Assembly (NCBI GenBank): GCA_016715065.1
Contig: JADKBN010000017.1
Span: 1 to 64,000, forward strand
Length of the DNA stretch: 64,000 nucleotides
From: Fibrobacterota bacterium
GTDB taxonomy: Bacteria > Fibrobacterota > Fibrobacteria > UBA5070
Direction of reading: 5' to 3'
The position numbers and the translations under genes are program-made. Below are positions 9,296 to 17,757 of this stretch, piece by piece (the first letter of the stretch is position 1; the number at the start of each line of letters is the position of its first letter). The notes under the pieces are model-generated. The model made no database searches and was not told where the DNA came from. It saw only the letters and a program-made list of their open reading frames with translations.

Positions 9296-9582
9296 GTGCC
9301 GACCTGGCGAGTTGCCGGACGAAAATTGACGCCATCGACAAGGAATTGCTGCGCCTGATGAACGAACGCCAGCGCATCACCCTCGACGTGGTCCGGGCCA
9401 AACGCGAAACCGGACTGCCGGTGTTGGACCAGGGCAGGGAGGAAGCCTTGCTGTCCAAGCTCGCCCAGATCAATCCGGGCCCGCTTTCGCAGGAAGGCAT
9501 TCGCCGCATCTGGCTTGCCATCATGGCCGAAAGTCGCATCTACCAGGCATTGTCGGCCGCACCGATGGAGGAACACAGATGA
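9292..9582 (+). CDS. Chorismate mutase (AroQ type)
   Basis: Converts chorismate to prephenate, feeding the tyrosine/phenylalanine branch. A 96-residue all-helical AroQ domain: CRTKIDAIDKELLRLMNERQ, then VVRAKRETGLPVLDQGREEALL, matching the pattern of active-site Arg and Lys residues in this family. It is free-standing rather than fused to prephenate dehydrogenase or dehydratase. ATG 9292 overlaps the trpA stop, and its own end overlaps the tyrA start by 4 bp, so the product is made together with the enzyme that uses prephenate. Confidence 0.9.
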   Translation: MSADLASCRTKIDAIDKELLRLMNERQRITLDVVRAKRETGLPVLDQGREEALLSKLAQINPGPLSQEGIRRIWLAIMAESRIYQALSAAPMEEHR

Positions 9583-10841
9583 GCCTCCCGCGTCGCCTGG
9601 TGGTGGTGGGAGCTGGCCTTCTGGGGGGATCCCTGCTGGCGGCGCTGCAACTTCGCCGCGCGGATTCGACTCTCGTGGCCGTCAGCTCCGACAAGACCTT
9701 GGCCGGCTTGAAAGACCGGGACTGGTGCGATGAACTGTTCGGGTACGACCACCTTGAAGATGCGTGCGACCAAGCCGATCTGGTGTTGCTGTGCGCACCG
9801 TTGTCTTCCATCCACGCCCACCTGGAGAGGCTTTCCGGTGCCCGCGACCGGCTCGCCCGCGGGGCGATCGTGATGGATGTCGGCTCCACCAAGGTGCGGG
9901 TCTGCCAGGCGGGGTTCGAAGGGTTTCCACCTGAAGAATCCGATTCCCCCCGATTTGTGGGTGGACACCCCATGGCCGGCTCGGAGAAGTCGGGGCTGGC
10001 CGCCGCCGATCCGCTCTTGTACCAGTCCGCCTTGTGGGTGCTGTGTCCGCCTCCTGGGCTGGACCCGGTGAGGCTGGAGCCGCTGAAGGCCCTTTTGGCG
10101 GCTGTCGGCGCGCGCGGGGCCGTTCTGGACCCTCGCCACCACGACGAGACCGTCGCCAGGGTGAGCCACGTTCCGCAAATTCTGTCTTCCGTGCTGGCCG
10201 GGTGGGTCGGCAGCGATGAACGCCTTTCGCAGGCGTCACTTGCGCTGGCGGCAGGGGGATTTCGCGACATGACCCGGCTGGCCCAATCTTCCTGGGAGGT
10301 GTGGCGCGACATCTTGGCCACCAACCCGAAGCCCATCGCCCGCGGCTTGCGAGAGGTCGCCATCCGCATCGATGCATTGTCCAAGCGCGCCCATGTCTGG
10401 TCGCAGGTGGAATCCCGCATCGTCAAATCCGGCGATGCGGAACGGATGCGGAAGTACCTGGAAGGAATCCACACGCACAGCATGGTGGAAGGGTTCGGGG
10501 AAGGACCGGAGGAGCCTCCCTCCCCGGTGCTGGAAAAGGCGGAGCAGGCTTTCCAGGACGTGTTTTCCGAGGGCAAGGAGTTCCGTCAGAAATTCCGCAT
10601 GCCCCGCAAGGGGATCGCCCACGACCTGACGGAATTTGTTGTCCGGCTGGAGGATCGTCCGGGACAACTTCTGGCACTTCTGGAGCCTCTGTCGAAGGCG
10701 GGCGTGAACGTGCAGGACCTCGAAATCATGAAGGTGCGGGAAGGCGAGACGGGAACCGTCTTGTTGGGATTCGCCACCGCCGACGACGCGCAAAGGGCGC
10801 GCGCCGCCCTCGCCACGCTTTTTCTGGTGATGGAGAAGTGA
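9579..10841 (+). CDS. tyrA: Prephenate dehydrogenase with C-terminal ACT domain
   Basis: Oxidatively decarboxylates prephenate to 4-hydroxyphenylpyruvate on the way to tyrosine. 420 residues. The N-terminal Rossmann motif GAGLLGGS is at 11-18; VMDVGSTKVRV and GGHPMAGSEKSG are the classic TyrA signatures; the helical dimerisation region follows with LSQASLALAAGGFRDMTR. An ACT-like domain at about 348-420 (EDRPGQLLALLEPLSKAG) probably senses tyrosine. Between the helical core and the ACT domain lies an insert of about 60 charged residues. ATG overlaps the chorismate mutase stop, and the TGA overlaps the GTG of the aroA-like gene. Confidence 0.93.
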   Translation: MSLPRRLVVVGAGLLGGSLLAALQLRRADSTLVAVSSDKTLAGLKDRDWCDELFGYDHLEDACDQADLVLLCAPLSSIHAHLERLSGARDRLARGAIVMDVGSTKVRVCQAGFEGFPPEESDSPRFVGGHPMAGSEKSGLAAADPLLYQSALWVLCPPPGLDPVRLEPLKALLAAVGARGAVLDPRHHDETVARVSHVPQILSSVLAGWVGSDERLSQASLALAAGGFRDMTRLAQSSWEVWRDILATNPKPIARGLREVAIRIDALSKRAHVWSQVESRIVKSGDAERMRKYLEGIHTHSMVEGFGEGPEEPPSPVLEKAEQAFQDVFSEGKEFRQKFRMPRKGIAHDLTEFVVRLEDRPGQLLALLEPLSKAGVNVQDLEIMKVREGETGTVLLGFATADDAQRARAALATLFLVMEK

Positions 10842-12190
10842 AACTCGAAGTTCGCCGCGCGAAGGCGCTCAAGGGCGAGTTCCGGCTTCCACCCGACCGC
10901 ACCCAGGCCCAACTTTCCAGTCTGCTGGCCCTCCTGGCGCCGGGTCGCACCCTCCTGAGAGGCTGGCAGTCCACCCCCGAATGGGAGCATGTGCGCGAAT
11001 GGCTTGTTGGCATAGGCGCGGTCGCGAACCTGGATGCGGAAGGTTTGGTGGTCGGACCCGGGCCGGATCTGCGCGAGCGTGCGGAATTTGTCATCGATCC
11101 GTTCCTGCCGGCGGGGATGGCTTCGGGTGTGCTTTGTCTGGCAGCCGGCTTTTCGGCGCCTGACAGACCGGTGTCGGTGGTCCATTCCCCCCAGTCGGCT
11201 CCTTTGGTGGCGACCTGGAAGGACCTGTTGCGCGAAGCGGGATGGGTTGCCCAAGGCAAGGAAGTCGATGGCATGCACCAGTGGGTTTTCCGCGGGCGCA
11301 CCCCGCCTTTGCGGGAGCTGGTTTGCCGGGGCAGCCGGGCGAGATTGGCCTGGACGCTGGCCGGACTGGCTTCCCGCGAGGGCTTGGAGTTCCAGGAGCC
11401 GGCCCAAGCTCCCGATCCGCTCGAGGACTCGCTTCCGTCCTTTGGTCTGCAAGTGGAAACCGTTCGAGCCGAATCCTCACCTGAAGAAGACGAGATGCGT
11501 CGGCGCATGCAGCGCATGCGAGGACCCGTACGAAAATTGGAGACTCGCAAGGTTCCTGCCGTGCTTTCGCTGCCCACCGCCGATGTTCGGTTGCGCGGCG
11601 ATCTGGATCTGGCCGGCTGGTGCGCGGTCACCGGGTGTTTGCGCAGAGGGACCGACGCGATGCTCGTGGATGTCACGCTACCCAACGCGCGCGCTGGATT
11701 GTTCGGGTGTTTGCGGCGGATGGGTGCGGACATCGAGATCGTCCGGAAAAGCGAATCGAGGGGCATGCCCTCCGGCGACATCCGAGTTCGCCATGGCAGG
11801 ATGGTGGGGCGCAAATTCGATGCGCAGGATGTGCCTGGACTGGGGCATTTCGCGGCTTTCCTGGCTGTCGCTGCGGTCAGTGCGGAAGCCGAGACGGTCT
11901 TGTCAGGACTCTCGGACCTTCGGGTGGAACACGACGACCGCCTCTTGGCTTTGGCCGATGGGCTGCGGGCTTTCGGTGTCGGGGTGGGATTGTTCCCCGA
12001 CGGATTGGTCCTTCGCGGCGAAGAACAGCCCGGTGCGGAAGAAGCCGATGCCAAAGGTTGTGCCGATGTTGCCTTGGCTTTGCATGCCCTGGCAGGATCC
12101 TGCGCTGGCAGAACCGAGCTGGACGGAGCCGGGACCATTCCGGTTGCCTGGCCGCATCTGTTGCGTGTGTTGGCGCCGGAGGATTCCTGA
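10838..12190 (+). CDS. Degenerate EPSP synthase-like protein (aroA homologue)
   Basis: 450 residues with the overall order of the EPSP synthase (AroA) family but without the substrate-binding residues I can check. The N-terminal K-S-x-S-x-R motif reads R21-T22-Q23-A24-Q25-L26; the N-A-G-T-x-x-R loop reads PAGMASGV at 91-98; the LRVKESDR motif reads LRVEHDDR at 361-368; the final D-H-R-x-A segment is replaced by KGCADVALAL. DVPGLGHFAA near 331 and the two-domain repeat pattern keep it recognisable. A charged insert lies at about 205-235. GTG overlaps the tyrA stop. It may be a pseudoenzyme with a structural or regulatory role, or a strongly diverged enzyme; an active AroA is expected elsewhere. 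Confidence 0.7.
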   Translation: MKLEVRRAKALKGEFRLPPDRTQAQLSSLLALLAPGRTLLRGWQSTPEWEHVREWLVGIGAVANLDAEGLVVGPGPDLRERAEFVIDPFLPAGMASGVLCLAAGFSAPDRPVSVVHSPQSAPLVATWKDLLREAGWVAQGKEVDGMHQWVFRGRTPPLRELVCRGSRARLAWTLAGLASREGLEFQEPAQAPDPLEDSLPSFGLQVETVRAESSPEEDEMRRRMQRMRGPVRKLETRKVPAVLSLPTADVRLRGDLDLAGWCAVTGCLRRGTDAMLVDVTLPNARAGLFGCLRRMGADIEIVRKSESRGMPSGDIRVRHGRMVGRKFDAQDVPGLGHFAAFLAVAAVSAEAETVLSGLSDLRVEHDDRLLALADGLRAFGVGVGLFPDGLVLRGEEQPGAEEADAKGCADVALALHALAGSCAGRTELDGAGTIPVAWPHLLRVLAPEDS

Positions 12191-13081
12191 GTGAGTGTGA
12201 TCGTGCGCAGATTGGGAGTGGTTGCCTTCAAGCGCAATGCCCAGCTCACCGAAACCGCCCGTGCCCTGCGCGATTGGGCCCAGTCGAGGCAGATCGAACT
12301 ACTGTGGCACCGCAGCTCCATCGCATGGATTCCTGCCGACTGCAAGGCTGCGACGGACACCACCTTCCTGCGTCGCTGCGATGCGGTGCTTTCCATCGGG
12401 GGCGATGGCACGTTGTTGTCGGCGGCTCGACTGGTCGCGGGTCGTCCGATTCCCTTGGTCGGCCTGAATTACGGAAGGCTTGGGTTTCTCGCCGACCTTT
12501 CGGCGCAGGACGGGTTCCAGATTCTGGACACGCTGGTCGAGGGGAACAATTTCGTTGAAGAGCGGACCGCCTTGGAAGCCGTGGTCCGGCGCGGGAGGAC
12601 GGTGGTCCATCGGGACCGATGCCTGAACGAATTCTTCTTGAGAGGACGGCGCGATCTGGCGATGGTGGAAATCGAGGTGCGCTCGGGTGGCAGGGTGGTT
12701 TGCGATTACTGGGCCGATGGCCTGTTGGTGGCCACACCCACCGGCTCCACGGCCTATTCGCTGGCCGTGGGTGGGCCCATCGTCGAACACTCCGTCCGGT
12801 GCTTGATCCTGACACCTGTCGCCCCGCACAGCCTCAACGTGCGCCCACTTCTGCTTGCGGACGATCGCCCTCTGGTGCTCAAGCCGCGCGAGGGGCAAGC
12901 CGCCCAACTTCTGTCCGATGGACGCAATCCGTTTCTGCTGCACCGGCTCGACGAAGTTCATATCGGACGTTCCGAGCGACCGGTGCTGCTTTTGCGCCCG
13001 CATGGAGCGAGCTTTTCCGACGCGTTGCGGGACAAGCTCGGCTGGTCGGGCGCACCTCCTGCGCGACCGGACAGAATTTAG
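12191..13081 (+). CDS. nadK: NAD kinase
   Basis: Phosphorylates NAD to NADP. 296 residues, normal for the family. GGDGTLLSAAR at about 70-80 is the phosphate-binding GGDGT motif; NYGRLGFLAD follows; the conserved N-E/D pair is in CLNEFFLRG; and PTGSTAYSLAVGGPIV with VAPHSLNVRPLL completes the glycine-rich C-terminal domain. The GTG start follows the aroA-like stop without a gap. Its place at the end of the aromatic operon may tie NADP supply to shikimate-pathway and prephenate dehydrogenase activity, but this is inference. Confidence 0.93.
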   Translation: MSVIVRRLGVVAFKRNAQLTETARALRDWAQSRQIELLWHRSSIAWIPADCKAATDTTFLRRCDAVLSIGGDGTLLSAARLVAGRPIPLVGLNYGRLGFLADLSAQDGFQILDTLVEGNNFVEERTALEAVVRRGRTVVHRDRCLNEFFLRGRRDLAMVEIEVRSGGRVVCDYWADGLLVATPTGSTAYSLAVGGPIVEHSVRCLILTPVAPHSLNVRPLLLADDRPLVLKPREGQAAQLLSDGRNPFLLHRLDEVHIGRSERPVLLLRPHGASFSDALRDKLGWSGAPPARPDRI

Positions 13082-13150
13082 CGCCCTTCGCCCCTAGGTG
13101 CTTGCGAACAGACCTCTCCAAGCTCGGATCGAGGATGTATCCTTACCTGC

Positions 13151-14515
13151 GTGTCGGAAGATCGGACGCTCAGCTTCGAGCCTGGCACCAACCTGGTCTG
13201 GAACGCTCCACTTCGAACCCTCCATTGCGCTTTGTTGCTCGAAGGCGGGATCGAACTGGCTCGTGAGTTCTGGTTGGGCCATCCTATGGAAGCATTGGAA
13301 GGAGCCGTCTCCGGAGTGGATCTTTATCGCCACCTCTGGAAAGAACAAAGCTGGTCCCCTTTGGAGTACCAGCTTCGGGTGATGGAGTCGGTGGAAGCTT
13401 TCTGTCTGTACCACAACATCGATTTCGTCCGCTTTGTCCGCGACAAGGTTTTCGGGCTGCAGTCCGGAGGTGTCCTTTCGGCACGCGGGTCGCTGGCTCT
13501 GGTGGGAAACTTCCTGTTCCAACTGGTGCGCACCCGCGACATCTACCAGACCATGCTGGAAGTGCTCGACGGAAGCACCCGGATTTTGGCCCCCATGACC
13601 ACCACCAGGATGGTCTACCGTGACATCGTGCCCGGATACAACAGGGGATGGATTCTTCACGTTCATGATCCCGTCTTTTCCAAGAGCCTGCCAGGATACG
13701 ATTGTGACGTTTGGCTGGGAACCCAATTGGAAATGGCACCTCTCCGGATTGGCTTGGCGCCGTATCCGTATGTCTACTGCCACGGCGAGGTACGCGAGAT
13801 TCCTGCGATCCTCGGCGGCATCCACCGTGGTCCTCATCCTGTCTGGCAAGGGGATTGTTGGTGGTTGGACGGCGCACCCATCTCTCGTCCAGAGCGGTAC
13901 CATCACTGGTTTTCCCAATTGGGACTTCCTGTTTCAGAAATCGCCCAGGTTCCTGATCACGAGATCCAAGTGGCGCTCCAGGACATAGAATGTCCCGCCC
14001 GCAAGCGGGTGGTCATCCGCGCAGGCCGTGCCTACGGAACCCACGGCTACTTGGTTGAGATGCGTTGGAAAAAAGGGGGGGGACATCCAGTCGAGCAGGG
14101 AATCTCCCACCTGATCCACAGCGCCATGGCCGACGACCTCGATGCGATGGATCTAGCCTGTCAGCGTCACGAAGATCTCTTGTTGCAGTACCGTCATCGA
14201 CTGTGCTTCGTGTTTCACCATCAAGACGAGACCATTTCCTGCAATGGCGAGCACCTGCTGCGGGGGGTTCCCGCTAAAATTCTCCAAAAAGTCCTGATGG
14301 CCCATACTCTCACTGGGCGTTCCAGTTTTGAAAACCGTGAGTTCCGTCGTGACCCGGACCTGGGCTTGGATCCACTCAATCCCAATTTGGAGAGTCGGAT
14401 CAAAATTCTCTCCGAACGGCTCGAGGAACGCTTGGTCGGGTTCCGGATCCTCAAAAACGGACGCGGCCGGTTCGATTTGGAAACGAGCACACTGGTGGAG
14501 TTTCAGGAAGCCTGA
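13151..14515 (+). CDS. Unknown protein with possible C-terminal winged helix
   Basis: 454 residues, no family I recognise. The sequence is soluble, rich in Trp, His and Tyr, with segments such as GWILHVHDPVFSKS, YPYVYCHGEVREI and HHWFSQLGLPVS. The last 90 residues (LLRGVPAKILQKVLMAHTL, then NLESRIKILSERLEER and FRILKNGRGRFDLE) resemble the layout of an OmpR-type winged helix, with a recognition helix followed by a beta wing, but the match is only by eye. The GTG start lies 69 bp after nadK and has no good ribosome site. A hairpin follows at 14529-14551. Coding quality is clear: long, GC-biased third positions and no other frame. Confidence 0.75.
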   Translation: MSEDRTLSFEPGTNLVWNAPLRTLHCALLLEGGIELAREFWLGHPMEALEGAVSGVDLYRHLWKEQSWSPLEYQLRVMESVEAFCLYHNIDFVRFVRDKVFGLQSGGVLSARGSLALVGNFLFQLVRTRDIYQTMLEVLDGSTRILAPMTTTRMVYRDIVPGYNRGWILHVHDPVFSKSLPGYDCDVWLGTQLEMAPLRIGLAPYPYVYCHGEVREIPAILGGIHRGPHPVWQGDCWWLDGAPISRPERYHHWFSQLGLPVSEIAQVPDHEIQVALQDIECPARKRVVIRAGRAYGTHGYLVEMRWKKGGGHPVEQGISHLIHSAMADDLDAMDLACQRHEDLLLQYRHRLCFVFHHQDETISCNGEHLLRGVPAKILQKVLMAHTLTGRSSFENREFRRDPDLGLDPLNPNLESRIKILSERLEERLVGFRILKNGRGRFDLETSTLVEFQEA

Positions 14516-14528
14516 TTCTAACACCGAG

Positions 14529-14551
14529 AAACTTAAGCGATTCTTAAGTTT
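14529..14551. repeat. Perfect 9-bp inverted repeat after the unknown gene
   Basis: aaacttaag, a 5-base spacer and cttaagttt form a perfect hairpin 13 bp past the stop codon at 14515. There is no U-run, so it is either a weak terminator or a protein-binding palindrome. Confidence 0.4.
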
Positions 14552-14614
14552 GAGTTATGTTCTGGCGGGCGTAACTTATAAACAGAATAAAAACCGCCAG
14601 TTCCCAGCAAGCGG

Positions 14615-14649
14615 ATGGGCCGGCTCTCACGAGCCGGCCCATTTTTTTT
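14615..14649 (+). terminator. Rho-independent terminator
   Basis: A 12-bp perfect stem atgggccggctc/gagccggcccat with a 4-base loop is followed by a run of eight T (14642-14649). It is the strong terminator for the nadK/unknown-gene transcript on the plus strand. Confidence 0.9.
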
Positions 14650-14718
14650 GCCTGACCCGGATCTACTTCTGATCCGTGACTCGGTCTGGAGCGCTACGGT
14701 CTGATTGTCCCCAAATGC

Positions 14719-14757
14719 AAGAAGGCTCCGGAGCATTTCTGTTCCGGAGCCTTCTTT
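14719..14757 (-). terminator. Terminator hairpin downstream of tRNA-Leu
   Basis: Inverted repeat aagaaggctccgga/tccggagccttctt with a 10-base loop, directly after the 3' end of the minus-strand tRNA-Leu. It is nearly symmetrical and may act on both strands. Confidence 0.75.
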
Positions 14758-14760
14758 CTA

Positions 14761-14843
14761 TGCGGTCGGGGAGACTTGAACTCCCACGAGGAACCCTCAC
14801 TACCACCTCAAAGTAGCGCGTCTACCAATTCCGCCACGACCGC
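14761..14843 (-). tRNA. tRNA-Leu (GAG)
   Basis: Read on the minus strand it folds as a class II tRNA. The acceptor GCGGTCG pairs with CGACCGC; the D-arm contains GGAATTGGTAGAC; the anticodon stem-loop is CTACT-TTGAGGT-GGTAG with anticodon GAG; a long variable arm and the T-arm GGGAGTTCAAGTCTCCC follow. CCA is not encoded. It decodes CUC/CUU leucine codons. Confidence 0.93.
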
Positions 14844-14875
14844 TAGGATGTCAGACAAAAAACAAAGGGAAATAT

Positions 14876-15259
14876 CTACGGCAATCCTGGAGCGCTAGGG
14901 GCGCCCGGAGCCGAATAAGGAATCTCCGGAGCACCGAAGCCATTAAGAAGCTTGGAGGTGCCCTGTGGACTCCCGAGAGCCTTTTGGAGCTCCGAACCGG
15001 TTTCTGGCTTGCCAACGTCGAGACGGGAAACCAGAACGTTGATCAGCAAGACGACAACAATCAATCCCACGCCCCAATATTTGGTCAGCGTGGAAATGAA
15101 GGTGGCCGCACCTGCACTCGTGAAGGCTTGATTTTGACTTACTCCGCCGAAAGCGCCACTGATCCCACCTGCTTTGTCATTTTGCAGGAGGACCAGACCG
15201 ATCAAGACGAGGCAGCCGATGACATGGATGGCTATGAGGAGCCAGTACAGGACGCTCAT
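14876..15259 (-). CDS. secG: Preprotein translocase subunit SecG
   Basis: Small inner-membrane subunit of the SecYEG channel. 127 residues from ATG 15259, with two membrane helices (VLYWLLIAIHVIGCLVLIGL and YWGVGLIVVVLLINVLV) joined by the family loop LLQNDKAGGISGAFGG. The C-terminal tail is Gly/Pro/Ala-rich. A longer upstream in-frame reading adds basic sequence with no match to SecG, so I reject it. The gene sits just upstream of tRNA-Leu on the same strand; a secG-tRNA-Leu neighbourhood is common in bacteria. Confidence 0.93.
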   Translation of the reverse strand: MSVLYWLLIAIHVIGCLVLIGLVLLQNDKAGGISGAFGGVSQNQAFTSAGAATFISTLTKYWGVGLIVVVLLINVLVSRLDVGKPETGSELQKALGSPQGTSKLLNGFGAPEIPYSAPGAPSAPGLP

Positions 15260-15386
15260 TAGAAACGGAAAGTTATGCGAAAGGACCGAATTCTGCAAGG
15301 GACAGTGTGAGAGGAAATGTCGGTTGGAGGGAAAGTCCTCATTCTTGACTGGCCTGGGGTGGGTATCGAGCGTTACTTTATGGTCG

Positions 15387-15941
15387 ATGAAGTTTCCTCT
15401 CCCTTTGGCACTTGCGATGTCAGCACAAACCCTTCTGGCGGCGGGGGACCTCAAGGTTCAGCCAGGGAAAATTGCGCCACGCTTCAATCTGATCCATCTG
15501 GAAGACCCTACCAAGCGAGTGAGTTTGAGAGATTTTGCTGATTCCGCAAAATTCGCGAGCCAACCCGGATTCGGAAAATCAGTGATTTTGTCCTTTTGGA
15601 GCACGACCTGTGTCAACTGTCGGGCCGAAATGCCCCGGATCCAAAGTTGGCTTGCGGGCAAGTCCTCAGTGGAATGGGTTCCGGTTCTAGTAGAAAACGT
15701 CGAGCCCGAAACGGGGCTCCAGTGGCTGAAAACCGCACGTTTGCTCACCCCGGGCATTTTGGACCGCTACCAGTCGGTGGGGAAAACGTACGGCGTTTGC
15801 CAGGGGCAGGTTTGCACTGTCCCCGCCCTGGTGGTGGTCGGGCCAGACCAGAAAGTCCGGATGGTCAAGACCGGATATAAACCGACGGATTCGTTGGAAG
15901 TGGAGCTGGATCGGGCGATCGCCCTGGCGGGAAAGCCATAG
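15387..15941 (+). CDS. Exported thioredoxin-like protein (TlpA/ResA type)
   Basis: A periplasmic thiol-disulfide protein of 184 residues. The N-terminal signal peptide (KFPLPLALAMSAQTLLAAG) precedes a thioredoxin fold with the redox motif C75-V-N-C78 in WSTTCVNCRAEMP and the cis-proline segment CTVPALVVV. A second Cys pair (CQGQVC) lies just before the cis-proline, which is unusual and could hold an extra disulfide. Probable roles are cytochrome maturation or oxidative folding repair; the partner is unknown. ATG 15387 is chosen because the signal peptide starts there; the upstream in-frame region overlaps secG antisense. Confidence 0.85.
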   Translation: MKFPLPLALAMSAQTLLAAGDLKVQPGKIAPRFNLIHLEDPTKRVSLRDFADSAKFASQPGFGKSVILSFWSTTCVNCRAEMPRIQSWLAGKSSVEWVPVLVENVEPETGLQWLKTARLLTPGILDRYQSVGKTYGVCQGQVCTVPALVVVGPDQKVRMVKTGYKPTDSLEVELDRAIALAGKP

Positions 15942-15942
15942 G

Positions 15943-16251
15943 ATGTTGCAAGTTGCACCGGAAGGACCGCGTCGCCGATGTGGCAACGGCGACCACGAAC
16001 GTGCCTTGCGCGATGCCCTGTCGGGCGAAGTTGCAAACCCGGGTTTGATCGAACGGGTTTGTCTGGACAATCGCTTGGTTTTGCACAATTTCCTCGGACC
16101 TGTCGACCAGGAAATCGAGTGCGATCATCCAGGCTGCTCCCGCCAATTTCTTGTTCGACTCATCCCAGGCCAGATCATATATCCCCGATGGTGCGCTCAG
16201 CATAGGCCTCGCCATCGCAGAGCCCCAGCCCAGGACTCCCGGAAAGTCTAA
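15943..16251 (+). CDS. Small protein with a putative zinc-binding Cys/His set
   Basis: 102 residues starting one base after the thioredoxin-like gene. The C-terminal half has IECDHPGCSRQF and, 17 residues later, PRWCAQHRPRH, a C-x4-C...C-x2-H pattern that could bind zinc. The last bases overlap the end of the convergent MFS gene. I do not recognise a family. The tight linkage to the redox protein supports a real gene, but its short length and the antisense overlap leave doubt. Confidence 0.5.
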   Translation: MLQVAPEGPRRRCGNGDHERALRDALSGEVANPGLIERVCLDNRLVLHNFLGPVDQEIECDHPGCSRQFLVRLIPGQIIYPRWCAQHRPRHRRAPAQDSRKV

Positions 16252-17609
16252 GCGGCTGGAGGGACTGGAAAATGCCTGGGCAATCCCAGGGCCACCAGCA
16301 CAAACCCAAACGAAGCGGCGCCGGCAAACAAAAAATGCAATTGGGGGTTTCCCCAAAGTCGGATCCCTGCGAGAGCGCCCATCAGCGGCGCTGCCGTGAT
16401 TTGACCCACAAGGATGCTTACGGAAAGCTGGGATTGGGCGGCTGTCCGGTGCTCGGAAGGGGATGCGCGCAAAACGATCCATCGCAACGGGCCAGCCAGC
16501 AAACACGATAGACCAGCACCGAACAAAGGTCCCGCTAGCCAGAACAACTCCCGCGAGGCAGGTGCCAGGCCAAAGGCGGTCAGAGCAGATCCTTGGGCAA
16601 TCAAGCCCGCCACCAGAAGTGGGCGAGGGCCGGTCCTTTCCAGCAAGCGCCCGGAAGCCAATGAGCCGAGAATGATCCCGATCACCAACGGTCCCAACAG
16701 CAGGCTTGCTGAGCTTTTCGTTGCTCCGAGAGTTTCTACAGCAAGGTCGGGAAGGAGGGCGACGCCCATTTCGCCAAGGCCTGCGGCAAGCGCCAACAAA
16801 AACGCGCGGCGCAAGGCTGGTGGAGTGAACAATCCGGGGTGGATGAAGGGAGAGGGTGACCGAGTTTCCCAGAAAACGAACCCGACCAGACTGGCAGTGC
16901 CGATTGCCAGGGAGGCGCAGGTGAGGGGCTCAAGCAGTCCAAGCCATGGATTGGTAGCGCTCAAGCGCGAAAACCCCAGCGCGAGGAAGGTCAGTCCAGC
17001 GGAAAACGCCATGAGGCCAGGAAAGTCGAGCTTTTCGGCCTGGTGGCGCTTGTCAGAGGGGATTTGGGAGGTCGCTAATGCCAGAAAAGTCAACAAAAAG
17101 GGCAACTGGCACCAAAAAATCCAAGTCCAATGAGCGAAGGATTGCACCAGACCTGCAGCAGGTGGACCGATCAGGAAGGCGATACCGAAGGTCGCCCCCA
17201 GCAAACCCAGCATCCTGCCTTGGCGTTGGGCAGGAACTTGCAGTCCGATGACGGAAGCCGCAATGGGGAAAAGTCCACCGGCGCCGAATCCTTGCAGCGC
17301 TCGGGCCGTCAAAAGTACCGGAAACGACGGTTCCAGAGCGATGACCAGTGTTCCGAGGGTCATCAAGCCCAGGGATAGGCTGAAGGATTGTTTCTGACCC
17401 CGGCGATCGGCGAGGGCGCCAAGGAGTGACGTACCCACCAAATTTGCCAACACATAAATGGTGACGATCCAGCTGGAAACCGCCAAGCTGATTTGGTATT
17501 GCTCCCGGAAAGCAGGCAGGATCGGGCCCAGAATGGCGATGTCCAGGGCGGCAAGCAGGACAGCACCAAACAAGGAGAGAAGGAGTTTGGGATTCATATT
17601 CGTTGGCAT
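16248..17609 (-). CDS. MFS transporter (drug-efflux type)
   Basis: A 453-residue major facilitator with 12 or more hydrophobic segments. The signature loop LVGTSLLGALADRRGQKQSF between helices 2 and 3 matches the MFS G-x-x-x-D-R-x-G-R-R pattern, and LDIAILGPILPAF at the start is typical of DHA-type efflux pumps. Motif C-like GPPAAGLV follows helix 5. Substrate unknown. An alternative start at 17597 would remove four residues. It converges on the zinc-motif gene with a 4-bp overlap and is divergent from the fibro-slime gene. Confidence 0.88.
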   Translation of the reverse strand: MPTNMNPKLLLSLFGAVLLAALDIAILGPILPAFREQYQISLAVSSWIVTIYVLANLVGTSLLGALADRRGQKQSFSLSLGLMTLGTLVIALEPSFPVLLTARALQGFGAGGLFPIAASVIGLQVPAQRQGRMLGLLGATFGIAFLIGPPAAGLVQSFAHWTWIFWCQLPFLLTFLALATSQIPSDKRHQAEKLDFPGLMAFSAGLTFLALGFSRLSATNPWLGLLEPLTCASLAIGTASLVGFVFWETRSPSPFIHPGLFTPPALRRAFLLALAAGLGEMGVALLPDLAVETLGATKSSASLLLGPLVIGIILGSLASGRLLERTGPRPLLVAGLIAQGSALTAFGLAPASRELFWLAGPLFGAGLSCLLAGPLRWIVLRASPSEHRTAAQSQLSVSILVGQITAAPLMGALAGIRLWGNPQLHFLFAGAASFGFVLVALGLPRHFPVPPAA

Positions 17610-17757
17610 AAAATAGCAGACCCGAGGTTCCCGGACTCCTTCTGTGAACGTTATCGTGGCCTTTGCTTCAAATCAGGTCTCAAATCGCATTCCCCTCCCT
17701 ACATTGAAGCCTCCAGATCTGCCGAAGGTGTCGTTCGGGAGGATGGAAGGAGGCTGG

